Positions 34,837 through 44,438 of a DNA stretch of 64,000 bases are shown one piece after another; the stretch's first letter is position 1, and each line of letters begins with the position of its first letter. The stretch is from Sphingobacterium composti (GTDB lineage Bacteria > Bacteroidota > Bacteroidia > Sphingobacteriales > Sphingobacteriaceae), in contig NZ_WUQZ01000014.1 of assembly GCF_009829075.1 (NCBI RefSeq), positions 30,262 through 94,261 on the forward strand, in the 5' to 3' direction. Under the pieces are notes generated by a model. The model saw only the letters and a program-made list of their open reading frames with translations, did not search any database and was not told where the DNA came from. The position numbers were made by a program, and so were the translations under genes.

Positions 34837-36063
34837 TTAATTTTCTTCGGCTTTTTCTAAGGTAATGAATCGTGTAAGTACAGCACTCAATATGTATAAT
34901 CCTGCCAAAATCCAGATTACCCCCTCTCCCCCAATGACACCAATCAAAAGACCTACCAATGCAGGGCCAACAAATACAGGTAATCCTGCGCCCAGATTCA
35001 GGATTGCCATTGCGGCTCCCTTATCCTCTTTGACTAATGAAGGCACTAAAGCGGATAACGGAACATACCCTGCTAATAATGCTCCCCATGCAATACCACA
35101 AGCCATTACCGCCCAATAACTTCCATCAAACCATACGGGTGAGTAATAAAATAAAACCGTAGTGATGGCACAACCAACCCCACCAAACCAAATAATGGTA
35201 TTTTGCCAACCTAATCGATCTCCTACTAAACCGAAAATCAAATTAAAGATGATATTACTTGTAAAAATTGTACCCCAGATCTGAAGCCATTCTTTCATTT
35301 CGAATCCATGTTCAGCCATGTACATCGGCAAAAACACAGGGAAAGCAAATTGAGCTGTCGTATTGATAACACGGACTATACCACCTAACAAAACTTTAGG
35401 TTCTTTCTTTACTATGGTCAACCCATTGATTAATTCTTTAGCTTTTGATTTGTTAGCTGTATTTGTTTCAAATTTTTCCTTATTCAATATCAAGGCAAAA
35501 AACGCACCTACAAGAACCCATAAAATAGAACTCCACAACGTATTATTATACCCAACACGTTCCAGTGCCCAGCTGGAATAGTACGCCCCCAAAACATTTA
35601 ACCCTCCGGTGAACACAAACCAAAACCAACCTACAGCTGCACTTAGCCTATCTTTTGGCGCTTTATATGTGATCCACACCATAAATGAATATGCGAATAA
35701 TGGATAGCCAAATCCTCTTATTGCATAAAATATCAACATAGCTGTGTAATCCAATTTAGCCATCCCCATCCCCACAAAACCTATCGTACCGATGATATAG
35801 AGCAGTACACCCATCCACATGGATCTTTTCGGGCCATAACTTTCCGCCAGTACTCCTGAAAACCAGGATGATATTGCTATGGTAATACCATACACCGTGA
35901 ATAAGCTTGCAGATTGCTGAATAGACATTCCGTGCTCAATGAGATAGGGGCTCAACCAGCCTTGCTCTACGCCATCTCCCATCATAAATATTAGGATTCC
36001 AAGATATCCCCATTTCAAATTATCAGGCAATCCTACTTTGTTAAAAATTGATTCGTTTTTCAT
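34837..36063 (-). CDS. MFS transporter, polyol permease (RbtT/DalT/CsbX) type
   Basis: A 408-residue 12-helix major-facilitator permease. The opening MMGDGVEQGWLSPYLIEHG, the loop motif GVLAESYGPKRSMWMG, and RGFGYPLFAYSFMVW followed by AAVGWFWFVFTGG fit the ribitol/arabitol permease group within MFS. It probably imports a polyol or sugar acid in symport with protons. This is one of two inner-membrane transporters in the operon. Confidence 0.82.
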   Translation of the reverse strand: MKNESIFNKVGLPDNLKWGYLGILIFMMGDGVEQGWLSPYLIEHGMSIQQSASLFTVYGITIAISSWFSGVLAESYGPKRSMWMGVLLYIIGTIGFVGMGMAKLDYTAMLIFYAIRGFGYPLFAYSFMVWITYKAPKDRLSAAVGWFWFVFTGGLNVLGAYYSSWALERVGYNNTLWSSILWVLVGAFFALILNKEKFETNTANKSKAKELINGLTIVKKEPKVLLGGIVRVINTTAQFAFPVFLPMYMAEHGFEMKEWLQIWGTIFTSNIIFNLIFGLVGDRLGWQNTIIWFGGVGCAITTVLFYYSPVWFDGSYWAVMACGIAWGALLAGYVPLSALVPSLVKEDKGAAMAILNLGAGLPVFVGPALVGLLIGVIGGEGVIWILAGLYILSAVLTRFITLEKAEEN

Positions 36064-36182
36064 AAATGTTTTTTATTAGGCATTATGGTTATCGACACTA
36101 ATATAATTATTTTTAATAAAAAAAAAGGTTTTTAAACAAAAAAAAGATAATTATACAAGCTTAGTAAGATTACTTTTTCAAT

Positions 36183-37109
36183 TTACAGCTCAAATTCAGC
36201 CATTAAAAAATAGTGGTCGCTCGGATAAATACCTTTATAATTATCTTTAATTATGTGTGATTCTTTTGCTTGAATTGGCCCTTTTGAGAATATATAATCT
36301 ATCTTTTTGGCTCGAGCCGCTCTTTCTTTATCCTGCGGTTTAAATCCATGTGTAGTTCCTTCCAGTTTACCTGTAAATGAATCCAACCAACCTTTTTCCA
36401 ACACATCAGCTATCACCTTAGAGGTGGGATGCGCGTTAAAGTCGCCCGTCATAATTTGAATAAAATCATCTTGATATTGCGCAGACTCTTTCAAGACCAC
36501 TTGAATTTGCTGGATTTTAGCTTCTTCTTTGACGTGATCCAAATGGAAGTTAACGACACGAAACTGCTTTCCTGTCTTTTTATCCCGCAATCGCACCCAG
36601 AATGCATTTCTTGCCCGAGCAGATTCCCAGGATATACTTCCTGCTTCCAACGGATTTTCAGACAGCCAATACCCTCCTGCCGTAAGCAATTCAAATCTCT
36701 TCTTTGAGAAGAAAATTGGATTTTTTGCAATACCATGATAGCCTTCCTTGTACCTATCCATCTCTGGACCATCAAACCCTATCCCAAAGTAATCTGCTAA
36801 TCCATCTTTTAAATCCTCAAATTGATTCACCAAAACTTCCTGAAAACCAACCACATCAACCTTTTGCTTTTTTATTATTTGCAAACAAGCTTCTCTTCTT
36901 GTTTTCCATCCATTCCCTACTTTTTCATCATCCGGAAGATCTACACGAATATTACAACTCAACACCCTCAGTTTAGCCTTATCGACAGAAGAACCGGTGA
37001 AAGCTTGTGTCATTTGGGGAGTAACTAAAGAAGCTACCGACAATAAAGCCATTTGTTGCAAAAAGCCCCTTCTATTCGAAGTAGGCTTTTTATTTTCACT
37101 CATATACAT
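36183..37109 (-). CDS. Tat-exported endonuclease/exonuclease/phosphatase family protein
   Basis: A 308-residue protein with a twin-arginine signal (SNRRGFLQQMALLSV, residues about 11-25), then the EEP fold: LRVLSCNIRVD, VVGFQEVL (metal-binding Glu), NFHLDH, TGDFNAHP and the C-terminal YPSDHYFLMAEFEL with the catalytic Asp-His pair. Bacterial periplasmic EEP proteins include phosphatases and phosphodiesterases. With the glycerophosphodiesterase at the operon end, it suggests that the imported compound is phosphate-linked. A start at residue 3 (37103) is equally possible. Confidence 0.85.
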   Translation of the reverse strand: MYMSENKKPTSNRRGFLQQMALLSVASLVTPQMTQAFTGSSVDKAKLRVLSCNIRVDLPDDEKVGNGWKTRREACLQIIKKQKVDVVGFQEVLVNQFEDLKDGLADYFGIGFDGPEMDRYKEGYHGIAKNPIFFSKKRFELLTAGGYWLSENPLEAGSISWESARARNAFWVRLRDKKTGKQFRVVNFHLDHVKEEAKIQQIQVVLKESAQYQDDFIQIMTGDFNAHPTSKVIADVLEKGWLDSFTGKLEGTTHGFKPQDKERAARAKKIDYIFSKGPIQAKESHIIKDNYKGIYPSDHYFLMAEFEL

Positions 37110-37125
37110 ATATACTACAAATAAG

Positions 37126-38517
37126 TTAAGAAACTAACTCATCTTCGCCCAAATATGCTCCTGTAGCCAATAGCTCTGCGCGCAATTCGTTGACATCAAT
37201 CTGATCTGGTGACACACCTTTACGCACTGCTATTTTTGCTGCTCTACCGGCCGCTTCCCCCATCGCCATACATGGTGCCATGACACGAATCGCAGACATC
37301 GCTTCATGTGTCGTCGAGATGGATCTACCTGCAACTAATAGATTCTTAACTTTTGCAGGCACTAATGAACGGTAAGGAATATCATAACTATCACCACACC
37401 ACGTCAAGGTACAGCCACCACCCTCTGGATGATGAATATCCAAAGGATAACTTGCTACCGCAACAGCATCATCAAAACGACGACATGATAAAATATCATC
37501 CGCAGTCATCACATACTGCCCTACAATTCTTCTCGTCTCACGAATACCTAAAAATGGCGCCATCTTAGTAAAATGAGAAGCCTCAAACCCAGGGACATAC
37601 TCTTGTAAATAACGTTGAATTTCTTCTACTTGTTTACGGCCTTCAATTTCACCAAAAGTTAAACTCTCCGGATTAGTACCATCCACACCATTGATACGCG
37701 ACATATTGACCCACACCTCTCCTTCACGTAAGCCAGTGATCAAAATAGTACGTTCAACAGGCAATTTATAACCCGCTTGACGCGCTTTTTCCATAACTGA
37801 ACGCAAGCCAACAACGATAAATTGATTATTCTGTCCAAAATATTCTGCAGGGATAAAATCCGTCAAATATGTACGTGGCTCCTCCGCAATAGACATACGC
37901 AACTTCTCGGTGTCGACACCTGCCATACAAAACATCAACGTAGGTGGTTGAGCTCCTCCGACTTCATTCCCTTGTTCACATTCTACACCAGCTTTGAAGG
38001 CTACATCCGCATCACCCGTACAATCAATAACAGTTTTTGCTAAGATCACTTCTCTACCCGATTTACTTTCGATAATCACCCCTTTGATGCTATCACCTTC
38101 CATCACCACACCCGAAGAGAACACATACAACAATACTTTTACTCCAGATTCTTCCAATGCCTGTAAACCAACATTTTTTACAGCTTCTGGTTCTACCAAA
38201 GTCAAACTCATATGTAGCGGACATGGCCTATGCTCAGACGCGGCATCAACTGCTTTCAATTTATCAATAAATTTCTGTGGCAATCCTTTTATGATTTGAT
38301 TTCCTTTTTGGCCCAAAAAACCTAAGATAGGTAGACCAATAGTCATATTTCCACCCACAAAACTGCGGTTGTCAATTAATGCTACATTCAAACCATCTGA
38401 TGCAGCAGCTTGAGCTGCAATAATTCCAGCTGGCCCACCACCTACAACTAATACATCGACCTCCAGCCTTACAGGAATCTCACGTGCTGGCTCAAGTACA
38501 GTTTTAATTTCGCTCAT
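37126..38517 (-). CDS. FAD-dependent oxidoreductase
   Basis: A 463-residue flavoprotein of the PF12831 type. The ADP-binding motif VLVVGGGPAGIIAAQAA occupies about residues 24-40 with an acidic end in VALIDN. TVIDCTGDADVAFKAG is the second FAD element, and IRETRRIVGQYVMTADD plus the C-terminal LLVAGRSISTTHEAMSAIRVM complete the family pattern. It lacks a signal peptide. In this operon it is likely to oxidise a sugar, polyol or hydroxy acid. Confidence 0.87.
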   Translation of the reverse strand: MSEIKTVLEPAREIPVRLEVDVLVVGGGPAGIIAAQAAASDGLNVALIDNRSFVGGNMTIGLPILGFLGQKGNQIIKGLPQKFIDKLKAVDAASEHRPCPLHMSLTLVEPEAVKNVGLQALEESGVKVLLYVFSSGVVMEGDSIKGVIIESKSGREVILAKTVIDCTGDADVAFKAGVECEQGNEVGGAQPPTLMFCMAGVDTEKLRMSIAEEPRTYLTDFIPAEYFGQNNQFIVVGLRSVMEKARQAGYKLPVERTILITGLREGEVWVNMSRINGVDGTNPESLTFGEIEGRKQVEEIQRYLQEYVPGFEASHFTKMAPFLGIRETRRIVGQYVMTADDILSCRRFDDAVAVASYPLDIHHPEGGGCTLTWCGDSYDIPYRSLVPAKVKNLLVAGRSISTTHEAMSAIRVMAPCMAMGEAAGRAAKIAVRKGVSPDQIDVNELRAELLATGAYLGEDELVS

Positions 38518-38544
38518 ATCGTATTATTTTAAATATCTATTATC

Positions 38545-39819
38545 TTAATTATTAACTTCTACAACTACTTTAGCATTAAGCACTTTCTCTCTTTTCACCA
38601 TAGTCCACAAAATGACCACCGCAATAGGATGCATAAAAGCCATCACGAAAAAAATGGTACTTGCATCAACAGAGCCGATTATCTGTCCTACAAAATAATT
38701 GAACAACACTGCCCCCAACGCACCAAAACCTCCCGCAATACCCAAAACAGATGCTACATTTTTCACAGGGAATGCTTCTGCAATCACAACACTCAGTGTA
38801 AACAACCAACTTAAACATGCAACAGCTACTAAAGCAAAAATTAATATGGTCATAAACGGGTTATTTACAAATGTTGTCAAGCAACATAAAGGAGCTAACA
38901 CCGCAACACTTGTCAACATTATTTTACGCGCTAAAAGAGGCTCTTTGCCATTTCGCACCATTTTATCCGACCATGCTGCCGTCCCAATAGCACCAAGATC
39001 AGCCACCAAAAAAGGAATCCATCCAAACATACCTATTTGCGCTAGTGACAAACCCGACTCTTCTTGCAGATAACCTGGCAACCAAAACAAACAGAAGTAC
39101 CAAACTGGATCACTCACAAAGCGAATTAGCAAAATACCATACAAAGATTTAGTACTCCACAATTGCCCCCATGTAAAACTTTTCCCAGCATCCTTAACAG
39201 GATTTTCCTCTTCGACCTCCTTGACAATTTCTGCTGGTGGCTCTACATATATCAAAAACCACAATAAGGCTATAATCAACCCAACAATACCTGCTACTAT
39301 AAATACCGTATGAAAATCATACTTCATCGCCAACCAAGCAACCAAAGGAGGTGCAATAATAGCTCCAATAGAACTACCAGCAACACACAAACTATTCGCT
39401 GTAGCTCTCAATTTACCAGAAAACCATATTGTAACTACTTTCAATTGCGCAGGAAAATTGGTAGGTTCTGCAGCACCCAAAAGCCCTCTAAAAAACAAAA
39501 ATGAACCAAAGGTCCTAGACAATCCGCCACCAAGACAAGCTATAGACCAACCAATAATACCACCCAACATCACTCTTCTCTCCCCCCATTTATCCACCAT
39601 CCATCCAGCTACAGGATACATCAATGCATAGAATACCGTAAAAACATTCAACACAAGCGCATAACCATCATCGCCCAAATCATATTCTTCCTTCAACATC
39701 GGTTTCAGGATGGAAACAATCTGTCTATCAAAATAATTGAAAACTATAGCTAAAAAAATAACAGAAATTATGAACCATCTACGGCTTGAAGGCTTTATAG
39801 GCAATGTATATTTTGACAT
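38545..39819 (-). CDS. MFS transporter, anion:cation symporter (hexuronate-type)
   Basis: A 424-residue 12-helix permease and first gene of the operon. FNYFDRQIVSILKPML in helix 1, VAGWMVDKWGERRVMLGG, and RGLLGAAEPTNFPAQLKVV (ACS-family signature region) fit the hexuronate/organic-anion symporters (ExuT/GudP-like). It suggests uptake of a sugar acid or other organic anion. It is divergent from the DeoR-type gene, which probably controls it. Confidence 0.85.
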   Translation of the reverse strand: MSKYTLPIKPSSRRWFIISVIFLAIVFNYFDRQIVSILKPMLKEEYDLGDDGYALVLNVFTVFYALMYPVAGWMVDKWGERRVMLGGIIGWSIACLGGGLSRTFGSFLFFRGLLGAAEPTNFPAQLKVVTIWFSGKLRATANSLCVAGSSIGAIIAPPLVAWLAMKYDFHTVFIVAGIVGLIIALLWFLIYVEPPAEIVKEVEEENPVKDAGKSFTWGQLWSTKSLYGILLIRFVSDPVWYFCLFWLPGYLQEESGLSLAQIGMFGWIPFLVADLGAIGTAAWSDKMVRNGKEPLLARKIMLTSVAVLAPLCCLTTFVNNPFMTILIFALVAVACLSWLFTLSVVIAEAFPVKNVASVLGIAGGFGALGAVLFNYFVGQIIGSVDASTIFFVMAFMHPIAVVILWTMVKREKVLNAKVVVEVNN

Positions 39820-40139
39820 AGGTTTATATTAAAATCAGCTATCTACTTGAATACCCTTAACCAAATATAGAAATAAAAAAATAAATAAAACAAAAAAAAA
39901 GTAAATTAAATATTTTTAAACACCTAGTCACAACCATAATTGTCAGACACAACACTGTTAAAATTCAAACTTTCTCATATTTTTCTACCATAATACATTT
40001 GACAAAAAACATTGATTTCATCTAAATAATAACATAAAAAGCTAAAATAAAAACGAAAAAAAAGATTTTTTAATATTTTTACTTTTAGCATCTGATTTAA
40101 CTTTAAATGTTTAATTTCGTAGAAATTAATGTTATATGT
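39820..40139. other. divergent regulatory region of the catabolic operon
   Basis: A very AT-rich 320-base gap between the MFS operon and the DeoR-type gene. Besides the promoter at 39862-39894 I see TACTTTTA at 40080-40087 as a weak -7 candidate for the regulator gene. No clear operator palindrome stands out. Confidence 0.45.
39862..39894 (-). promoter_or_regulatory. predicted promoter of the polyol/sugar operon
   Basis: On the reverse strand TATATTTG (39862-39869) matches TAnnTTTG exactly, with TTTG (39891-39894) 21 bases upstream as a -33 box. Transcription would begin near 39855, about 35 bases before the MFS start codon. Confidence 0.5.
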
Positions 40140-40904
40140 ATGAAAAATATCACCGATAGACACGAATACATACTTAAGAAGATTAAAGAAAATAACAAAG
40201 TTTCAATTTTAGAGCTTTGCGATGAGATGAACGTCTCTAGCGTCACGATTAGAAAAGACCTCAAGCTATTAGAAGAAAAAAATTTGTTGTTTAGAACTAA
40301 AGGAGGCGCTTCTAACACAAACCCATACGCAGGTGATAGACCTATTTTGGTTAAAGAATCGATCAATTCGGATGAAAAAAATAGAATAGCTAGAAAAGCT
40401 GTTGAGATGATAGAAGACAACGACTCCATAATGATTGGATCTGGAACAACCGCTTACGCAGTAGCAAGACACCTGAATCCAGCGGATCGAATAACAGTCA
40501 TCACGCCAGCATTGAAAGTCGCACTGGAACTCTGCAACAAGCCTAATATTGAAGTATTACAGCTCGGAGGCTTAATTAGACCAAACTCTTCATCAGTCGC
40601 TGGACAATATGCCATGCGTATTTTAGAGGATGTTTCATGTGGTATTTTATTCCTAGGAGTAGATGGTATTGATTTGGAATTCGGAATAACCATCAGCAAC
40701 ATTACAGAAACGACACTCAATCAAAAAATGCTTACCACCACACAAAAGGTTGTTATCCTAGCCGACAATACAAAATTTGGAAAACGTGGATTAGGCAGAG
40801 TGTGCGCCGTAGAAGATGTAGATTATATTATTACAGACAACAAAACTTCAAGCAAACATATCGCAGCATTAGAAGAAATTGGCATAAAAGTAATTGTGGC
40901 ATAA
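40140..40904 (+). CDS. DeoR/GlpR-family transcriptional regulator
   Basis: A 254-residue repressor. An N-terminal winged-helix domain (about 3-56) shows RHEYILKKIKENNKVSILELCDEMNVSSVTIRKDLKLLEE, described here in parts, with the TIRKDL recognition helix. The C-terminal DeoRC sugar-phosphate isomerase-like sensor (about 70-250) contains MIGSGTTAYAVARHL and LGVDGIDLEFGITISN, ending in LADNTKFGKRGL. Members sense phosphorylated sugars. It faces the catabolic operon and is followed by susC/susD, so it probably controls both. I chose the ATG at 40140 over one 11 codons earlier because it gives a normal HTH start. Confidence 0.88.
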   Translation: MKNITDRHEYILKKIKENNKVSILELCDEMNVSSVTIRKDLKLLEEKNLLFRTKGGASNTNPYAGDRPILVKESINSDEKNRIARKAVEMIEDNDSIMIGSGTTAYAVARHLNPADRITVITPALKVALELCNKPNIEVLQLGGLIRPNSSSVAGQYAMRILEDVSCGILFLGVDGIDLEFGITISNITETTLNQKMLTTTQKVVILADNTKFGKRGLGRVCAVEDVDYIITDNKTSSKHIAALEEIGIKVIVA

Positions 40905-41389
40905 ACATAATTACATGTACCACTTGAATATCGCCTTAATCTGAGAAAGATTAAGGCGATATTATTTTAGGGCTATAATCCAAAGGAACATCTTTCATCC
41001 TTACCACCACAAATCAAAACGCACTATATAATAAACACACTAGCCCACCTAAATCTCCTATTTACACCCAAAAACAACATCTTATCAAATCCTAAGCAAA
41101 AATACTACATAAAAATATTAATATTCAATAAAATAAAACATTTTTAAACACAACAATAAAAGTAAAATAAATAACAAATGATACATCAGGAATTAACCAA
41201 CTTAATCATAGAGTAAAAATATTTTAATAATATTTTTTTTTATATAAAAACATTTTTTTTAATTTCGAAAAGTTATTCAATATAACAGAAAGATAACCTT
41301 ATTAAAATTCAAGACAACATAACCTTAGCTTAACATTAAGGTTACAAAAAACTAATTGTTTTGAAAAAACATTTAAACCAAACATCTGA
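40905..41389. other. AT-rich intergenic region before susC
   Basis: A 485-base gap. It holds the terminator of the DeoR-type gene near its left end and then very AT-rich DNA with long A and T runs, presumably the susC promoter region. TAATTTCG at 41260-41267 is the nearest thing to a -7 box. I see no gene. Confidence 0.45.
40927..40963 (+). terminator. intrinsic terminator after the DeoR-type gene
   Basis: A perfect 16-bp stem (40927-40942 with 40948-40963) with a 5-base loop is followed by a T-rich stretch. Confidence 0.85.
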
Positions 41390-44300
41390 ATGAAAAAAGA
41401 ATTCTTTATTCTATTTACATTGAGCTTTTTACCACTTTATTTTTCTTTCGCTCAAACGAAGAATATAACTGGAAAAGTAAAAAATGTGAACGGCGATGCG
41501 CTACAAAGTGTAAACATCACCGTAAAAGGTAGAGCGAATGCCTCTACATTAACCAATTCTGTTGGAGAATTTCAAATTCAAGCAAACGAAACCGACATTT
41601 TAATCTTTTCTCTTATCGGCTTTTCAAATCATGAAGAAGCAATAAATGGAAAAAGCAAGGTAGATATCGTGATGACTGAAGATCAACAAAACTTAGATGA
41701 AGTTGTTGTCGTTGGATATGGCACACAAAAAAAGGGGAACTTGACAGGATCTGTATCGCTAATTCAAAGCGAGCAACTCGAACGTAGACCTAATCTCTCC
41801 ACCAGTACAGCTTTGCAAGGTCTGGCACCAGGCGTCACGGTAACATCGCAAACGGGTTCACCAGGTGGCGATGGGGGACAAATTCGCATTAGAGGGATTA
41901 GTTCTTTTGGCGGTTCTGACAGCTCGCCATTGGTTATCATTGACGGAGTAGCTGGCTCATTAGACAATCTAGACTTTAATCTGATTGAAAATATTTCGAT
42001 CCTGAAAGATGCTGCCTCTTCGGCTATCTATGGGTCGAGAGCTGCAAATGGGGTAATATTAGTGACCACCAAGCGTGCAAAAGACAAATTAGCTGTGGAC
42101 TACAAGGGTTATACCGGTTTTCAAGAACCAACGGCAATACCATCTGTATCTGATGGATTCACATTGATGCGCATGATAAATGAAGCTAATATCAATGATG
42201 GAAATCAAATCACTTACAGCGATGCTGATATTGAAGAATTTCGTAAACTTTATAATGCCGATCCATCGAATTTTGATTGGCAACGCGCCATCCTGACGGA
42301 ATCTGGTTTCACCCAAAATCACTTCTTAGGCTTGATGGCAAACAGCGGAATTATCCGCGTGGCGCCTTCATTTAGCTATTCTACACAGGATGGATTATTG
42401 AAAAATACAGGATTTGTTCGTTATACTTTCCGCAACAACATGGATATCACTCCTAATGATAAGGTGAACATCAAAATCGATGCCTCTGTAACAAACAGAA
42501 ACCGCACACAAATCGCAAGTGAAGGGACGATCTGGAACTACCTAGGCCGTATGCCTACCAACCTTCCTATACGTCATCCAAATAGATTATGGGCTGAAGG
42601 TTGGGTGAAAAATAATCCCGTAGCTTTCATCGAAGAAGGGGGAAATCGTAAAAACAACAATTTAGAATTTTACGGTAATATTTCCTTGAATTTGACCCCT
42701 ATAGACTGGTTAAGTGTCAATGGAACCTTTGCGCCACGATACGAAACTAGAAATAGACATACTTTCACAAAGAGTGTCAATGTGTATGACCACAATGGCG
42801 TGTCACAGGGTGCTGCCAATACATTCACAGATTTAGAAGAGACATCATATCGCGATTTTTACGGCAGCTACTACTTAACGGCTACCGCAGAAAAACAATT
42901 CGGTAATCACAGTTTTAAATTAATGGGTGGTGCTTCACGCGAATCCTTTCAAGACAAATTCCTCATGGGCTACAGACGGGATTTTATCTACGACACCTAT
43001 GAAGTATTGAACGCTGGAGCTGACAATGAAACAAAAGGTAACAATGGAGCTGTAGATGAATGGTTGTTGGTGTCCGCTTTTGGTCGATTCAATTATTCAT
43101 TAAAAGACAGGTATCTTTTCGAAGCAAACATACGTCACGATGGAAGCTCTAGATTTGGCAAAAACAACCAATGGGCTACTTTTCCATCATTCTCTGCAGG
43201 ATGGAGAATTTCGGAAGAAGAATTTATGCAATCGAGCAAACATATTGTTAATCAATTAAAGCTACGCGGTTCATGGGGGAAGTTAGGTAATCAAAACATT
43301 GGCAGAACGTACTATCCATTTACATCCGAATTAGCTGTAGGAAGTATTTCGATGAATGGAGAGGTACAACCAATAGTGACTTTGAATGATATGGCTAATG
43401 CAGATTTGAAATGGGAAGAAACAACAATTTCGGATTTGGGATTAGACGCACAATTTTTCAACAAACTATCCTTTACATTCGACTGGTACAACAAAACCAC
43501 GGATGGGATCCTAATGAAATTATACATTACACAGTTAGCTGGTCTGAATGCCCCTTTTCAAAATGCAGGTAAAGTAGAAAACAAAGGCTGGGAATTAGCC
43601 ACACGTTATGACGATAAATTTGGGGATTTCAAATTAGGAGTTGGATTCAATATTTCGGACGTTAAAAATAAAATCCTTGATATGCGCAATACAACCGATG
43701 GCACATTCCTAAGACAACAAACAGGCTATGCTATCAATTCTATTTATGGTTATATTGCTGATGGATATTACCAAAGCAAGGAAGAAATTACAAACGGTCC
43801 AACACAATTTGGCACATTGCAACCTGGTGATATTAGATATAAAGATATTGCAGGCGCCTTTGATGCCGACGGCAATGCTATTGCTGATGGCAAGATCAAT
43901 GATAACGACAAGGTCATAATAGGTAACACGATACCGAGATATACCTATGGATTTAATTTAGATTTAGCATACAAAGGAATACGCTTGAGTGGATTTTTGC
44001 AAGGCGTAGCGAAAGCGGATGGTTATTTAAATTCACATTATGTGGTTCCGCTAGCCAACGCAAGCGCCGTAAAACCTTGGCAAGAAGATTATTGGACTCC
44101 TCAAAATACGGATGCAGTATTACCACGCTTATCACACGTATCAACTAATAACACCCAGAATTCAACATTTTGGATGAAAGATGCATCATATTTGAGACTT
44201 AAAAACCTTCAAGTTGGCTATGAAATACCTACTACTTTCCTTTCTAAATTAAAAATTGGTAAAGCATTCATCTATGCGAACGGCCAAAACCTATTTACCA

Positions 44301-44434
44301 AAACAAATTTTTATGAAGGATATGACCCCGAAGTGAATTATGACACAGGAAGCAATGATGGTGTTTCATTAGGCGGTGGTAATTATTATCCTCAAGTAAA
44401 AGTATACACATTTGGTATTGATTTAAAATTCTAA
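41390..44434 (+). CDS. SusC/RagA-family TonB-dependent outer-membrane transporter
   Basis: A 1014-residue protein. It has a signal peptide (about 1-22), an N-terminal carboxypeptidase-regulatory-like domain (about 25-100) and a TonB-box-like LDEVVVVGYGTQKKGNLTGS. The plug domain carries the SusC signature segments around IRGISSFGGSDSSPLVIIDG and ILKDAASSAIYGSRAANGVI. A 22-strand barrel ends in a terminal Phe (GIDLKF). It imports a bulky ligand with the SusD-like lipoprotein encoded 4 bases downstream. The partner locus suggests a polyol- or sugar-acid-containing ligand. Confidence 0.95.
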   Translation: MKKEFFILFTLSFLPLYFSFAQTKNITGKVKNVNGDALQSVNITVKGRANASTLTNSVGEFQIQANETDILIFSLIGFSNHEEAINGKSKVDIVMTEDQQNLDEVVVVGYGTQKKGNLTGSVSLIQSEQLERRPNLSTSTALQGLAPGVTVTSQTGSPGGDGGQIRIRGISSFGGSDSSPLVIIDGVAGSLDNLDFNLIENISILKDAASSAIYGSRAANGVILVTTKRAKDKLAVDYKGYTGFQEPTAIPSVSDGFTLMRMINEANINDGNQITYSDADIEEFRKLYNADPSNFDWQRAILTESGFTQNHFLGLMANSGIIRVAPSFSYSTQDGLLKNTGFVRYTFRNNMDITPNDKVNIKIDASVTNRNRTQIASEGTIWNYLGRMPTNLPIRHPNRLWAEGWVKNNPVAFIEEGGNRKNNNLEFYGNISLNLTPIDWLSVNGTFAPRYETRNRHTFTKSVNVYDHNGVSQGAANTFTDLEETSYRDFYGSYYLTATAEKQFGNHSFKLMGGASRESFQDKFLMGYRRDFIYDTYEVLNAGADNETKGNNGAVDEWLLVSAFGRFNYSLKDRYLFEANIRHDGSSRFGKNNQWATFPSFSAGWRISEEEFMQSSKHIVNQLKLRGSWGKLGNQNIGRTYYPFTSELAVGSISMNGEVQPIVTLNDMANADLKWEETTISDLGLDAQFFNKLSFTFDWYNKTTDGILMKLYITQLAGLNAPFQNAGKVENKGWELATRYDDKFGDFKLGVGFNISDVKNKILDMRNTTDGTFLRQQTGYAINSIYGYIADGYYQSKEEITNGPTQFGTLQPGDIRYKDIAGAFDADGNAIADGKINDNDKVIIGNTIPRYTYGFNLDLAYKGIRLSGFLQGVAKADGYLNSHYVVPLANASAVKPWQEDYWTPQNTDAVLPRLSHVSTNNTQNSTFWMKDASYLRLKNLQVGYEIPTTFLSKLKIGKAFIYANGQNLFTKTNFYEGYDPEVNYDTGSNDGVSLGGGNYYPQVKVYTFGIDLKF

Positions 44435-44438
44435 GAAA

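Noticed and set aside
41200..41300. A/T-run-rich stretch before susC as a possible replication origin
   Set aside because: No DnaA-box cluster or dnaA/dnaN neighbours; low complexity alone is common in this AT-rich genome.
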